Source: Chara braunii
Taxonomy: Eukaryota; Streptophyta; Charophyceae; Charales; Characeae
Assembly (NCBI GenBank): GCA_003427395.1
Contig: BFEA01000456.1
Span: 1,296,060-1,316,850, forward strand
DNA length: 20,791 nt
Direction of reading: 5' to 3'
The position numbers and the translations under genes are program-made. Below the pieces are notes generated by a model. That model made no database searches, was not told the origin of the DNA, and saw only the letters and a list, made by a program, of their open reading frames with translations. This document shows, one piece after another, positions 10,665 through 19,464 of this stretch. The first letter of the stretch is position 1; each line of letters begins with the position of its first letter.

Positions 10665-11365
10665 GTGCCCTTACGACGAACAAGTGATTAATTTTCCCTT
10701 AACCTATTTTCCGTTTCACAACCACTTACAAAAACCCTACACTTAGATGCACTTACGTTTCAGGTACCTCCGATTGCATTGTATGTATTTTTTTTTTTCG
10801 GGTTTTTAATATCAGACCCATAGTTATGGCGGACATAATCATGCCAGTGACCTTTGGGCCCATGGGACACGAGAATCCGAATTGCAGCGAAGCGAGGCGG
10901 GCCTCCCGAATGGGCGCGCGACATCGTCCACCCGCCCCGAAACACACGCGCACGGTCCACCTAATTCGAATTCAAATTCCTCACCTGTAGTGCGGTCCGT
11001 ATAGACTGCTTTGTCGAGTTTTCGCCTGCTCGTTAGTGGACACCGCACGATGCTATTTTCTACCATTGCAGCCAGCGCAAGTGACTTCGCGTGCGTAGCG
11101 TGTGACGTCTCTCTCTTGCAGCGGTGTTCGGCTATGGACGGTGGCGGAAGTATGGAGGCCGGAGTGAGGAGACTATCAGTCCGTGAGAAGACCATGGTCG
11201 CCTGTGTCGTCCTTGCAGTCTGTCGGCATATGGAGATGGTGAACGGACTACGGCGAGGGGGTGGGAGGGGAAAGGGGAGGAGGCGGGCCGCCATACTCCC
11301 GGCATTGGCAGACGTCATCACCTCGTCTGGTCTGTCGGACGCTTCTTTCCTGTTGTCCAATGTTA

Positions 11366-11965
11366 TTATTGCGGGTGTTCTGCTGAGGGACACTCCTCGG
11401 TGGTGGATGAAAAGGCGGAGCAGGGGGACATGGCGGGACTTGGACATTGCATTCTAGACACATCCATGGTGGTGGATGGAGAAAGACGCAAATCAACCAG
11501 AAGACGGCGTCCTCCCCACACGTCGGTCAGTTGTGCATACATGGGACCGAGAACCCCGCCTCGTTCGTCCACTCTGGCAGGTGTGTCGTAAGACGTATGA
11601 GTCAATCCCCATGCCAGATCCAATGTAGACAGGGGGGGTGCCCACGCAATGTCACCAGGCAACGGCTGATGGTGAGGGGGCAGATGCGAATACAGATTCG
11701 AATCAAACCTGTGATGCACGCTCTGCTCCACCCCAATCCCAACTCCATAGCACCCCCCACCCGTCCCATACCCCTGTGCCCCCCTTCTGTATCCATCACC
11801 CATACCTGTACTTGCCAAAGCAGCCTGTTGAAGCTTCTTCGAACCCCTTCTCCTTCGGCGTCGGCTGCAATTGTCGGTCAGACGCCAGACGTGCAGAATG
11901 ATCACCAATGCCAAAGCCCCAAGCAGGAAAATGAATAGAGTCGTCTTCCTCACCATGTCAGCCAT
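11366..11965 (-). CDS. Putative membrane-anchored protein carried in the transposon (199 codons)
   Basis: The frame opens with ATG at 11965-11963. Residues 8-27 are strongly hydrophobic (FIFLLGALALVIILHVW core), a signal anchor or single membrane span. A six-Arg cluster follows at residues 35-40 (RRRRRRGSKK), which by the positive-inside rule would sit in the cytosol. The rest is Gly/Pro/His-rich with no known domain. It ends at 11366 in low-complexity Ser/Cys/Glu sequence, so the true 3' end may be an intron boundary. The start lies 11 bp from the GTTAAC flank of the nested element, so its leader was probably disrupted. A captured host gene fragment is my favoured reading; a chance frame in GC-rich DNA is possible, since overlapping frames of similar length exist (10839-11447 minus, 11011-11457 plus). 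Confidence 0.35.
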   Translation of the reverse strand: MADMVRKTTLFIFLLGALALVIILHVWRLTDNCSRRRRRRGSKKLQQAALASTGMGDGYRRGAQGYGTGGGCYGVGIGVEQSVHHRFDSNLYSHLPPHHQPLPGDIAWAPPLSTLDLAWGLTHTSYDTPARVDERGGVLGPMYAQLTDVWGGRRLLVDLRLSPSTTMDVSRMQCPSPAMSPCSAFSSTTEECPSAEHPQ

Positions 11966-11982
11966 GTGCTCATCCCGTTAAC

Positions 11983-12377
11983 GGGGACCCTCATTTTCAG
12001 GCCTTGGGTAACGAGTCCAAAACTGAAATTAGGGTTTCGGGGTCAAATTTTATGTTTTTTTTTTTTTTTTTTTGCCTTTTCTTGTTTTGGTTCAAGGTTG
12101 GTGTGTGCCAAATTTTGTGTCATTTGGAGGATTGGAATTTCCTCTGTTAAGATTTCTGAAATTTCTCAAGATTTCTGAAATTTAGATGTTGGTGAAATTT
12201 CATGAAAGTGCACTTTTGCCTTGCTATTTTATATGTTTTTTATTATATTTTTTTGGATTTTTTTTGCAGTTTGTTTAGTATGGTCTCCACTCTACGAATT
12301 GGTGGCAAGTTTGATTAAAATGACCCTTCGGTTTTCTTATATATGGCATGGCAAGTGGTCTGAAAATGAGGGTCTAC
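11983..12377. mobile_element. Nested 395-bp MITE-like element
   Basis: The left end GGGGACCCTCATTTTCAG (11983-12000) and right end CTGAAAATGAGGGTCTAC (12360-12377) are inverted copies with two mismatches. GTTAAC lies directly outside each end (11977-11982, 12378-12383), consistent with a target duplication of GTTAAC, or of TTAA as in piggyBac-type elements. The interior is AT-rich, with a T19 run at 12055-12073 and a doubled GATTTCTGAAATTT word near 12148-12181. There is no coding capacity. It interrupts the GC-rich interior of the Harbinger element and so inserted after it acquired that DNA. Superfamily not certain. Confidence 0.65.
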
Positions 12378-12407
12378 GTTAACCTTCTCTCACCAAACAC
12401 CTGACGT

Positions 12408-12434
12408 AAAAAAAAAAAAAAAAAAAAAAAAAAA
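12408..12434 (+). repeat. A27 homopolymer
   Basis: An uninterrupted run of 27 A lies inside the right part of the Harbinger element, not preceded by recognisable retrotransposon sequence. Confidence 0.9.
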
Positions 12435-12612
12435 CAGTTTTTTCGTGGATGTAAGGGTGCCACCCCGGGCCTACTTTCAAGTCACCTCCACGGGCGTCCT
12501 TACGTTAAGGTCCGTTTTGGCTGGGGGGTCCTTACTTTTGTAGAACCCGCGAATGTGAAAACAAGTTCGACTTCTTTTTCTTCATGATTAGGGAGGGGTG
12601 GAACGATGAAAA

Positions 12613-12653
12613 CCTTACATGTAAGGGTTTTGTAGTGGTGTCGAACGAGGCCC
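12613..12653 (-). repeat. Right terminal inverted repeat
   Basis: Read on the minus strand it begins GGGCCTCGTTCGACACCACT and ends with the perfect palindrome CCTTACATGTAAGG. TTA follows directly outside on the plus strand. Confidence 0.88.
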
Positions 12654-12839
12654 TTACACCAATGCTTTGAGGAATGTATCTGGCCACTAGTGGGAAATTA
12701 GGTTGCTTTTTTTTTTTTTTTTTTTCCATGTCGTTGTAGTGCCCTGCCAGCCAGGTTGGGCGTCGCAGCGAGTTTTTCACTACGAGTATCTTCAACGGCG
12801 TTGAATAAGTCGTGTCCGTCTCGTTGTGGACTTCTACAA

Positions 12840-13122
12840 CGTCTCATTTATTTGACATATTGATAGTATTAGCCAATTTGGTACATCAATACATCTTTCT
12901 ATGTTGATACCCATCTTTCTTATGTTTACTAGCTTTTTGTTGTTAACTTTGGATACCAAATCTTGGTCCTCTTCTGGTTTAGTGGGATTTAAAGGATCTC
13001 GTCGTTCAACCAATTATGTTGCTCAAGCTACTGCTGAGAATGTAGCGCGTGCTGCTATTCCATTAAGAATTAAGTCAGTTGAAGTGAGAATTAAAAGTTT
13101 AGGTTATGGAAAGGGGGGCACG
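12840..13122 (+). pseudogene. rps11: Ribosomal protein S11 (uS11) fragment of organellar type, probable nuclear insertion
   Basis: From about 12925 the frame reads a typical uS11 core: LLTLDTKSWSSSG, then GFKGSRRSTNYVAQATAEN, then SVEVRIKSLGYGK, matching the family pattern W.S.G..GFKGSRRST.YAAQ..AE...A......VEV.IKG.G.GK. uS11 binds 16S/12S-type rRNA in the small ribosomal subunit platform. The frame (Met at 12901, TGA at 13123) stops right after GYGK-GGT. The conserved C-terminal part with the NGCRPPKKRR-like tail is missing, and the N-terminal part is degraded: the usual FNNT...TD..GN segment is shortened to MFTSFLLLTLDT. AT-rich codons contrast with the neighbouring GC-rich DNA. The bacterial-type sequence and AT bias indicate mitochondrial or plastid origin; I favour mitochondrion but cannot settle it. 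Confidence 0.7.
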
Positions 13123-13173
13123 TGACTGTCTCAATGTTGTAGCATCCTGTATCCGCCCTTGATCAGAGCATAA

Positions 13174-13179
<6 letters not shown>

Positions 13180-13207
<28 letters not shown>
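13180..13207 (-). repeat. T28 homopolymer
   Basis: This could be the poly(A) tail of a minus-strand retrocopy, but no body is recognised on its right side before the LINE 5' UTR begins around 13240. Confidence 0.9.
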
Positions 13208-13246
13208 CCCGCTACATGCCCTCACTGAGGGCTCACTCACATGAGC

Positions 13247-13794
13247 ACTTCATAGAATGTATCTGGAGCATGGTCCCATCAGTAGTAGGATAGGAGTGTG
13301 GCCGATCCAGTGTGACACTGAGTGGCAACGGCCAGATAGGTTCATTACGGATTTCTGGGCTGAGAAAACAGAAAAAAGGCCAAAAACAAAAAAAGAAACA
13401 GAGACCTCCCACTGGAAATCACGGCAGAGTGCTTCCCAACCATCAGATCACAAGTCATCTGATGGTGGTGGTAGTCCCAACAACAGTGAGCAAAGTAACC
13501 CCCACATTTTCTGGAATAAACTCGACTTCTCTCACCACTGATCCTGACACCCTCCATATACTCCGTGATTGAAGCAGGGCTCCACCCACCAAATGAGATA
13601 ATTGCGCAACAACAAGTAAAATACTGAAAATCTTCTATCCAGTGGGCCTAAGGCCAACCCCACCCTCCTTTGGGGTTGGCCACACCCCCAACCGATTGAA
13701 AAGATTCTGGCGGGAAGCGTTCTTTGCACAGGCATGCCCAGTGTTAAGAAGAGGAGGAGGGGAACGAAGATCCTGTTACTTTTTCGGGTAATAC
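13247..13794 (+). promoter_or_regulatory. LINE 5' UTR with conserved hairpins
   Basis: It is homologous to 20085-20590 over about 530 bp, ending at GGTAATACATGT, which contains the ORF1 ATG. Conserved inverted repeats include CCATCAGAT/ATCTGATGG (13440-13465) and a perfect 10-bp stem GGCCAACCCC/GGGGTTGGCC (13652-13661, 13672-13681). The partner copy keeps both stems. LINE 5' UTRs usually hold the internal promoter; that function is inferred from position. Confidence 0.7.
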
Positions 13795-14827
13795 ATGTGG
13801 CAGGAAGTCTGCCACAAGATCTTGGCAATCGTGATCAACAGATTCAGGCCTCGGGACCCTGACTATGGCAGTCACGCCTCCTCTGGCCCCATCATAATCC
13901 CTGCAAAGGAGAGCCAGAATGACCACTCACTTCCTCTGAGCAATGAAGAAATCTGCAAAGAGGGGACAGGTGAGGTCGATCAAGTGGGGGCAGGCGAGGA
14001 TAGGAATGAAGGGATGGGCACGAAAAATAATCAGAAAACGGAAGATGCCCCAAAAGAGACAACAGAAAACACAGAAAGGAAGGGGACGGAAGAAGGAAGG
14101 GCGAGAGAAGAAAGAAATAAGGAAGCTGAAGGAAAAAAGGAAAAACAGAAGGGGGGAAGGAGGCGCAGAGGAGTCCGCAGAGGAGAAAGGCCTCTGCTTA
14201 GCATTGGCAGCATGAAAACCGCAGTCAGCAACGGGCCAGGAACAACAGATCCAACAAGAACTGCAGTCACCCCCCCCCCCAAAACCCCCGGACGCGGACC
14301 TGACTAGCAGGCGACAAAGAATGCGCCACCTACTAGAAAAAGGGGACATCCATCAAGGACCACTGGACAAAGGTCTGGCCTTGTTACCGATCAGGACCAA
14401 TGAAAAGTCATGGGAGATTGACCTCTCCACACCGCCGGGGGCGACACATGGAGAAGTTACCATCAAGGGACGCTCTGCCTTCCTCCTTTCCCTCTCCTCC
14501 TGGGGAGGTAGCCCCACCCTTCTCAAGTCAGACATCGCTCAGTTGATCAGGGATCAGCTTCCACCAAGAGCCTCCTCCTCCCTTGTCATCTTCTATGGTC
14601 CCCAGAGACTTGCAGACAAGGACATTTATATCCAATATAAGCACGGGTGCAGTGTGGACCTCAGCTGGTTCAACCAGGACACGCTCACGGAGATCCAACT
14701 GCTTAAAATCAAGTCCAGTGACCTCTGGACTGAGACGGAAGTCACTACTCTCCTGGCAAAATTAATCATAAACAAAACATTGCAAAACGAAGGGTTATTG
14801 AGCACTGAGCCATGGATGCCACTATGA
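13795..14827 (+). pseudogene. LINE ORF1 protein, broken at a C11 run
   Basis: Two open frames form one ORF. The first (13795-14307, frame 1) starts at an ATG directly after a stop and encodes a very polar product. Its middle (about residues 60-135) is almost all Lys, Arg, Glu and Gly (KEKQKGGRRRRGVRRGER), suited to nucleic-acid binding. The second (frame 2) is open from the C run 14270-14280 through Met 14321 to 14827, and reads PPDADLTSRRQR across the junction, so one base in the C run separates the halves. The second part is globular (EKSWEIDLSTPPGATHG, SSLVIFYGPQRLADKD). No CCHC knuckle is visible. ORF1 proteins of LINEs coat the element RNA; this one is assigned by position and charge, not by a recognised domain. 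It ends about 40 bp before ORF2. Confidence 0.7.
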
Positions 14828-14865
14828 GCTGACCGGGCTATCACACAAAAATAGAAAGAATAGAA

Positions 14866-15828
14866 ATGAATGGGATTAATGTGATAGAAGCACTCTATAA
14901 CCGAGATAAACAGTGGAAATTGTCCAAGAGAGCAGCGGATCTTGACCTGCGATCCCTAAATGTAAACGGGTTGGCCTCAACAAAGTTCCCTAAGAGGCAA
15001 GTGATAATTGAACAGCTCAAGGGACTGGAAGGGAGAACTTGGCGTGACGTAGTGTGTCTACAAGAAACCCACCTTTTGGACAGCCCTGGAGCACGCTCAC
15101 GTCCACAAAGAGATTTGGCCACATCAAAGCTTACAGCGCCCACGCCCCAAAACCGGGTAGTGGGGGGGTGACCATATGGCTACCCCCAGATTCAAGGGTG
15201 GACCCGCTAAACTGGGCAACAGACGAGGAAGAGGGTAGGTGGGTCTATCTGCTTGCAATGCTGAAAATTGAAGTGATTTGAATTTTTAATATCTACGCCC
15301 CAAACGAGCCAAGGGAGCGTCAGACCTTCGTTGAAAATCTAAAGACCAAACTACCAGAAGGTATCCCAGTCATTCTGGCTGGGGATTTTAATGTCGCCCC
15401 GGACCGTTGGCTGGACAGATGGAAAATCCCCGCACCATGCCCGGTGTATGTGGAGAGCGACGAAAGAATCATCACGGATCTATCCCAATCGCTTAACCTC
15501 ACTGACTCATTCCGGTTACGATACCCTATGCAGCGCAAGTTCACATGCTATAGAAAAAACTATTCTGAACATATATCTAAATCACGAATAAATCTTATCT
15601 TAATCTTAGAGGAAATACAAGGGACCTTGCAAGTGACCGAAATCTTTCCACGAAGCCCCTACACGGGCCTGGATCACGCAATGTGCGTTGCTATCTTCTC
15701 CTTTAGAAAGAAATCAGACCAGGAGCGGGGTTTTTACAAACTCAATACATCCTTACTCACCTTGGATTGCTTTAAGAACTACTTGAAAGAGACCTGAGTC
15801 TTTTGGCAAAAACAGAAAGGCATGATCT
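14866..15828 (+). pseudogene. LINE ORF2, APE-type endonuclease domain
   Basis: The ORF starts at ATG 14866, about 40 bp behind ORF1. Endonuclease motifs appear in order: LNVNGLAS, DVVCLQETHL (catalytic Glu), IFNIYAPNEP, ILAGDFNVAPDR (catalytic Asp/Asn), SRINLILI and TGLDHAM (catalytic His). In active APE endonucleases the SRID motif has Asp; here the codon gives Asn, a probable loss of function. The domain nicks target DNA to prime reverse transcription. Lesions: a frameshift from frame 1 to frame 3 at about 15090-15115, an in-frame TGA at 15279-15281, and TGA at 15795-15797, where the second copy of the 122-bp duplication has TGG (Trp). The product acts in the nucleus with the reverse transcriptase encoded behind it. 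Confidence 0.85.
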
Positions 15829-15950
15829 AAAGAAATCAGACCAGGGGCAGGGTTTTTACAAACTCAATACATCCTTACTCACCTTGGACTGCTTTAAGAA
15901 CTACTTGAAAGAGACCTGGGTCTTTTGGCAAAAACAGAAAGGCATGATCT
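15707..15950 (+). repeat. 122-bp tandem duplication inside LINE ORF2
   Basis: Units 15707-15828 and 15829-15950 are collinear with four substitutions (GGAGCGGGG/GGGGCAGGG, two sites; GGATTGC/GGACTGC; CCTGAGTC/CCTGGGTC). Because 122 is not a multiple of three, the reading frame moves from 3 to 2. Only unit 2 keeps Trp at the site where unit 1 has TGA. Confidence 0.95.
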
Positions 15951-16351
15951 AGGACGACATAGTATGGTTCAATAACGATCTATCCTTTTTAGGCCGCAAG
16001 TGCAATGAGTACTCCAAACTCCGGGCGGCACAACGCCACGCGGAAGAGATAAACCTTCAATATCAATTACAACAACTTCTACAACAAGAAGATGATAACA
16101 GGCGGGATGACACCCAATCGACGGAATTGGTCAATGAAATACAGCCGTTGGAGATCCAGATCCTGGGACATATGGAACACCGGTGGCAAGGCATTAGGAT
16201 CCGTCACGGTGGTAAACTTTGCCGACATAAACTGGAAGGTGCAATGGATGCAAGATTTTTTGCAATGGCTAAAACAAAAATGGCTCGAACAACGATAGAG
16301 GCCTGGCGGACCTTAACCAACAACAAGGACCGTTGTTACAGTATACATTAA
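15829..16351 (+). pseudogene. LINE ORF2, linker between endonuclease and reverse transcriptase
   Basis: Frame 2 continues from the second duplication unit: ETWVFWQKQKGMI, then TAG at 15950-15952 (probably once CAG), then DDIVWFNNDLSFLG and a Gln/Glu-rich helical stretch (INLQYQLQQLLQQ). It runs to HRWQGIRIRHGGKLC and ARTTIEAWRTLTNN and stops at 16351. The next open part is in frame 1, so a frameshift lies at about 16330. This corresponds to the helical spacer that precedes the reverse transcriptase in LINEs. No enzymatic motif is expected here. Confidence 0.7.
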
Positions 16352-17766
16352 CGGCGGAATGTACAAAGATAGCAAGGGATTTCTATCAAAACCTCTTCAC
16401 ATCTGAGTGTGCAGAGACACCACCAACACTAAGGCAGGTGAAAATTGAAGATTTTTTGCGCCCCCTCACTCGAACACTTACAGACCAGCAGAGAAGTGTT
16501 TTAAAAATGCCCCTAACGAAGGAGGAAATATGGACAGCGTTAATGCTTATAGAGGAGGACAAGACTCCGGGCATCGATGGTCTGCCAAAGGAATTCTGGG
16601 AAGCAATGTGGGAAACCATCTTCCAAGATTTAATGGATTATTATCGAACATTATGGGAGACGGGACAAACGGGATAATTTGTAGGTCAAGGGGTTCTGAC
16701 TCTCAAACATTAGAAACTACAGACCCATTACCCTCCTTAAAGTGATCTACAAAATGGTGGCAAAGCACTGGCCAATCGTTTGGAGAAGGTAATGAGAGAC
16801 ATTATACATCAGGATCAAACTGATTTCATAAAGGGCAGGAACATTCAGGACAATATTCTTCTGGTCAATGAGATGATCAAACTGGCGAGACAATCTAAAC
16901 ACAACGCGGCAATCATTTTCATTGACTTCGAAAAAGCCTACGACCATGTTGACTTAACCTTTTTGGACAAATGCATAAAAAAACTTAATTTCGGACCTCA
17001 TTTCAGGCGATGGGTGACAATCCTCCATAAAAACGCCACAACCAGAGTAATGGTTAATGGGAACCTCGCGCCGCCTATCTCCCTCCAGAGGTCAGTCCGT
17101 CAAGGTGACTCAATCGCACCCTTTCTGTTTGTGATTGTGATGGAATCCCTGACAGCGAATCTACGTATTCATAAGGACATTAAGAGAATCCAAGTCACCT
17201 CAATCCCGAAAAAAGCAATACCGGTATGCTCCTTGTTTGCGGATGACTTAACCCTGATGGTGGATGCATCACATGCAGCGATGGCCGAGGTGCAGCATAT
17301 GATGGAAAATTTCTGCATGCTCTCAGACATGAGAATCAATTGGGGAAACAAAACCTTGGGATGGTGGATCCACCACCAAGGAGTTAGGCCCCCTGAACAA
17401 CCACGGGTCAAATGGGTGTCAACGGAGGCCCCCATCCGAGTCTTGGGGGTTACACTAAGAGCGAACGTTAGACCATTGGAAAATAATGAAGGGCTGCTCA
17501 AGGCACCACTGCAAAAATTGCAACAATGGAAAGACGAGCACACTTCACTGATAGAACGTTCTGTGGTGATAAGCAACATTGTGCTTGCCTCCCTGTGGTA
17601 CAGATCCGTCATTTGGGCCCTGGACAAAACAGCCCTCTGTTCCTTGCAACGACAGATTGCCGTTTTTTTGTGGAGAGGGGACCATGATAAACACAAGGTA
17701 ATCAGTAGGGTTGCATGGCAATCCATAACCCTACCAAACAACCAAAAGGGGTCTAGGCATAATTGA
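16333..17766 (+). pseudogene. LINE ORF2, reverse transcriptase domain
   Basis: Motifs in order: DKTPGIDGLPKEFW (about 16.56 kb), NYRPITLLKVIYKMVAK (frame 2, about 16.72 kb), DFIKGRNIQDNILLVNEM, FIDFEKAYDHVD (16918; first catalytic Asp), VRQGDSIAPFLFVIVMESL, LFADDLTLM (17236; catalytic Asp pair intact), INWGNKT, and VLGVTL. These are the standard blocks of non-LTR reverse transcriptase, which copies the element RNA into cDNA at the nicked target. All catalytic Asp residues are present. Between about 16660 and 16780 the frame changes 1 to 3 to 2 to 1 and there are stops at 16675-16677 and beyond. From 16780 to 17766 one long open frame remains (328 codons). It ends by a frameshift at a GGGG run near 17749; the continuation GLGIIDPTTQSKALALQW is in frame 2. 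Confidence 0.92.
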
Positions 17767-18302
17767 CCCAACCACACAATCCAAGGCCTTGGCGCTCCAA
17801 TGGCTCATACGACTTTTGTTCTGCCCTGGCACCCCATGGAAAGAACTGGCATTGGAACAAATTGCACGACTATCCCCTGAAACATCGCCGAAAATTAGCC
17901 CCCTCACATGGTTAGAAAATAGAAGTTGGTCGATACCAAGAGGGCAGTCCAATCAACGAAACCCGACTTCCTCAAAAGAGTAGGCAAAAGAGGACCTACG
18001 GAATGACCCCTTTTGGCCATCCCTTCTGAGGACATGGAGGAACCTCCCCCTGCCTGACAAAACCCGACCAGAGAGATGGGAGGAAGTATTACGGCAACCT
18101 CTTTTCGACAACAGGAGAATCGTGGACACCAGGGGACAGGTCCTTCATTGCACATACTCCCCCTGACGCGTCTGGGTGAGAAGGGGCATACTCATAATAA
18201 GGGATATCTGGGACATAGACACAAGGGATTGGATTGATCGGGATCTGCTCCGGCAAAAACTGCGACATAACTGTAGATTGGAAACCGCCCTGAGCTCGAG
18301 GA
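17749..18302 (+). pseudogene. LINE ORF2, region between reverse transcriptase and zinc finger
   Basis: Frame 2 reads GLGIIDPTTQSKALALQWL, DPFWPSLLRTWRNLPLPDK, EVLRQPLFDNRRIV and RRGILIIRDIWDID, the usual order behind plant LINE reverse transcriptases. In-frame stops interrupt it at 17981-17983 (TAG) and 18164-18166 (TGA). A frameshift at about 18285 moves the frame to 1, where ELEDLIERIPRDWWKIL continues. No catalytic residue is expected here; the region's role in LINEs is not well defined. Confidence 0.75.
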
Positions 18303-19464
18303 CCTAATCGAACGGATTCCCCGGGATTGGTGGAAAATCCTCAGAAAGGGACACTTCTTGCAGGAATCCGACTGGGTGAAAATTCCGGACAGTCAGGGAG
18401 AGGTCGGCAACGTGGTATGTTGCCTCGGAGGACCGGTGGTGGTCGACATATTTAAAGTGGGCAATTACAACACATTAAATCGAACCACGCCGCAAGAAAC
18501 AAGATTCTTCTAAAAGGAGGAACTGTCACGTATCCGAGTGCTGGAAAAGGGGGATAAATGGACGGTGTTCCTCCCTGACACTCCGATAACCCAACTGCCT
18601 TTTGACCCGATGGAGTGGACGTGGACCTCCTCCTCTGGAAGGGGCAAGAAATGCACCAGAAAACTACACAGCATAACGGTCAAATCAACATACAGACTCT
18701 TGCGTCCAATGTCTAATCTACGTGACCAGGTGGAGGCTAGATGGATGAAGCACTTGAATACTAGTAAGGAATCACTTCGGGGGGTAAAATGGTTCCGGCT
18801 CGTTAAGACGAGACCAGCCAAACTAGCCTCCCTCCAATGGCAGATAGAGCATCGTTGCCTTCCAACAAATGACTGGCTAATAGATAGGACATTCTTGGAA
18901 CAAGGTGGGCGGGCTTTGCCCTGGTGCAAACTCTGCTTACATTCCTTTCCAACCAGGAAAAGGCCAGAAACCATAGAACATATCTTCCTGCAATGCCCAG
19001 GAGCGGTCCTACTTCGGCGCTGGCGGGACAGAATCTGGGATCAGCTGGAAGTGACAAAGCCCTGGCCATGGAGTTGGCAAACACTGTTATTAGAAGCATG
19101 GAATACAGAACAGGTGGACGACTTCACCCAGAACATGTTTATACAGGGACGTAGGGCGGTGATATGGGTACTGTGGAAACGACGTTGTACATATGAGATG
19201 GAAGGGGTGAGGTTGGAAGGGCCCGAATTCACTGAAGGCATACAGCAGCAAATCGAAACAAAGATAACAATGCACTGGGAAGAAGTTAAAACTCAGATCC
19301 GATACACACACACAAGACAAGAAACAGAACACAAACTACAAATTTTCTCTGAAAAATGGCTCGGGGGGAAGGAAGGGGGAAGGTTAGGACGGGTAGAAAG
19401 GAACCCTGGGAGTGGCCAAGGCAAAGAAAGGTGGTATAAGGATCATCGACTGATTTTTCAATAG
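18292..19464 (+). pseudogene. LINE ORF2, C-terminal part with CCHC zinc finger (zf-RVT-like)
   Basis: Frame 1 runs from ELEDLIERIPRD to the stop at 19464 with one TAA at 18511-18513. Behind KWFRLVKTRPAKLASLQW comes HRCLPTNDWLIDR, then WCKLCLHSF and ETIEHIFLQCPGA. This is the C-x2-C...H-x4-C pattern of the zinc finger that follows the reverse transcriptase in plant LINEs and binds nucleic acid. The last 170 codons are helical and charged (EGIQQQIETKITMHWEEVK) and end in a basic Gly-rich tail. The long intact 3' part (18514-19464) against the broken upstream parts shows that decay has not yet reached this end. Confidence 0.85.

Larger units (their letters stand above)
10623..12653. mobile_element. 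PIF/Harbinger-type DNA transposon, 2031 bp, non-autonomous, candidate Pack-type
   Basis: The left end starts GGGCCTCGTTCAACACCACT and the right end read inward starts GGGCCTCGTTCGACACCACT. The inverted match continues through CTACAAAAC and CTTAC..GTAAGG, about 41 bp with three substitutions and one indel. TTA lies directly outside both ends (10620-10622, 12654-12656). The PIF/Harbinger superfamily is known for 3-bp TWA/TTA target duplications and GGG/GGC-type ends, so the assignment is well supported without a transposase. CTTAC/GTAAG words recur below both ends (10651, 10735, 10752; 12451, 12499, 12531, 12614), as expected for transposase-binding sites. The interior is GC-rich at 10840-11960, unlike the flanks, with no DDE transposase or Myb-like protein visible. 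Host-derived cargo is therefore plausible. Confidence 0.85.

Noticed and set aside
10839-11457. Overlapping 202-codon minus and 148-codon plus frames inside the Harbinger element
   Set aside because: They overlap on opposite strands in GC-rich DNA, where stops are rare; neither has a recognisable domain, so at most one could be real.
13927-14349. 140-codon minus-strand Phe/Leu/Ser-rich frame
   Set aside because: It is the antisense shadow of the Lys/Glu-rich part of LINE ORF1.
17169-17777. 202-codon minus-strand frame
   Set aside because: It lies antisense to the intact part of the reverse transcriptase, whose motifs fix the coding strand as plus.
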